Made by a program: the position numbers and the translations under genes
The notes under the pieces: model-generated
The model's database searches: none
Told to the model about the DNA's origin: nothing
What the model saw: only the letters and a program-made list of their open reading frames with translations
NCBI GenBank assembly: GCA_002361535.1
Contig: DETG01000108.1
Coordinates: forward strand, 54,265 to 77,479
Length of the DNA stretch: 23,215 nucleotides
From: Prevotella sp. UBA3294
GTDB taxonomy: Bacteria > Bacteroidota > Bacteroidia > Bacteroidales > Bacteroidaceae
Direction: 5' to 3'
In this document: positions 23,013 to 23,215 of the stretch, one piece after another
Position numbering within the stretch: position 1 is the stretch's first letter
Layout: each line of letters begins with the position of its first letter

Positions 23013-23015
23013 CTT

Positions 23016-23032
23016 CGTTGACTTTTTCAACG
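23016..23032. other. Small hairpin CGTTGA/TCAACG
   Basis: A 6-bp perfect stem (23016-23021 with 23027-23032) and a 5-base T-rich loop, just before the larger hairpin. It has no obvious role of its own. Confidence 0.45.
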
Positions 23033-23035
23033 CTG

Positions 23036-23075
23036 TAAGAAGAAAGAGGATGAGCAATCATCCTCTTTCTTCTTA
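23036..23075 (+). terminator. 18-bp perfect hairpin with GCAA loop downstream of the bspA-like gene
   Basis: Arms 23036-23053 and 23058-23075 are perfectly complementary (18 bp) around the tetraloop GCAA. The downstream arm is U-rich (TTTCTTCTTA), so it can serve as the U-tract of a rho-independent terminator. The upstream arm is A/G-rich. It is the best candidate terminator for the transcript that ends at 22984. Confidence 0.7.
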
Positions 23076-23076
23076 G

Positions 23077-23113
23077 TTCCCCTCCCTTATGGAGGGGTCA
23101 GGGGTGGCCCCCT
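23077..23113 (+). repeat. REP-like palindrome, copy 3 (downstream of the bspA-like gene)
   Basis: CCCCTCC (23079-23085) and GGAGGGG (23091-23097) form a perfect 7-bp stem with a 5-base loop, followed by TCAGGGGTGG and a run of C. It aligns with copies at 16345-16374 (inverted) and 20104-20137. Confidence 0.75.
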
Positions 23114-23124
23114 CTTCTTGTTTG

Positions 23125-23151
23125 TTATCCGTTTGATCCGGCCAATCCGTG
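23125..23151. repeat. Nonamer repeat of nnATCCGnn type
   Basis: Three 9-bp units, TTATCCGTT, TGATCCGGC and CAATCCGTG, run head to tail between the REP-like palindrome and the next repeat. Confidence 0.65.
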
Positions 23152-23171
23152 GTCGTTTTACCTCTGAAAGA

Positions 23172-23198
23172 AATTATCATAATTACCATAATTACGCC
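23172..23198. repeat. AATT-led nonamer repeat, three units
   Basis: AATTATCAT, AATTACCAT and AATTACGCC are head to tail at 23172-23198. They share the AATT-led 9-bp design with 16391-16444 and 19735-19757. No gene is seen from 22985 to the window end. Confidence 0.7.
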
Positions 23199-23215
23199 AG
23201 TTCGGGATAAGATTA

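Overview
The window looks like a chromosomal segment of a Bacteroidales bacterium, most likely Prevotellaceae. The reasons are: several promoters of the Bacteroidota type (TTTG, about 20 bp, TAnnTTTG); a DUF4290 gene, a family typical of Bacteroidota, inside a housekeeping operon; a BspA-like surface protein with a C-terminal tail resembling type IX secretion tails; and Shine-Dalgarno sequences that are mostly absent. No rRNA, tRNA, transposase, phage gene or CRISPR array was seen.

Layout. (1) 1-2523, minus strand: sulfur amino acid operon metY-like, cysK and a DsrE-like protein cut by the window edge, divergent from an Lrp/AsnC regulator (2683-3147). The two face-to-face promoters lie in a large dyad, a plausible operator. 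(2) 3152-3231: four palindromes spaced by two helical turns between the convergent lrp and ruvB. (3) 3325-10179, minus strand: tight seven-gene operon tsaB, DUF4290, murA, rimM, dxr, rseP, ruvB. MurA has Asp instead of Cys at the fosfomycin-reactive position. (4) 10268-17357, plus strand: yicC, gmk, nadD, then a cell-envelope group: EptA-like phosphoethanolamine transferase/sulfatase, two acyltransferase-3 membrane proteins and a UbiA-family enzyme resembling decaprenyl-phosphate phosphoribosyltransferase. (5) 17364-19546, minus strand: a WG-repeat-like protein translationally coupled to cobyric acid synthase CobQ. (6) 19547-20158: 612 bp without a gene, holding repeats and nested inverted repeats. 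(7) 20159-22984: a four-module BspA-like secreted protein, followed by a strong hairpin and more repeats to the end.

The most unusual signal is not a gene. Short head-to-tail repeats of 7, 8 or 9 bp, of several unrelated sequences, are scattered through the window. They lie between genes (4380-4449, 16391-16444, 19735-19757, 23125-23151, 23172-23198), across a stop codon (22978-23012), and inside coding sequences in frame: twice in the EptA-like gene, once in the first acyltransferase and once in cobQ. One heptamer family (GAGGAGA) occurs both in a spacer and inside a gene. A REP-like palindrome family supplies the C-terminus of the second acyltransferase, sits in the bspA leader and lies downstream of bspA. 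Units of 7 or 8 bp are not multiples of three, so gain or loss of one unit would shift the frame. The envelope genes carrying them are therefore candidate phase-variable loci. This is inference from the sequence and would need comparison of strains.
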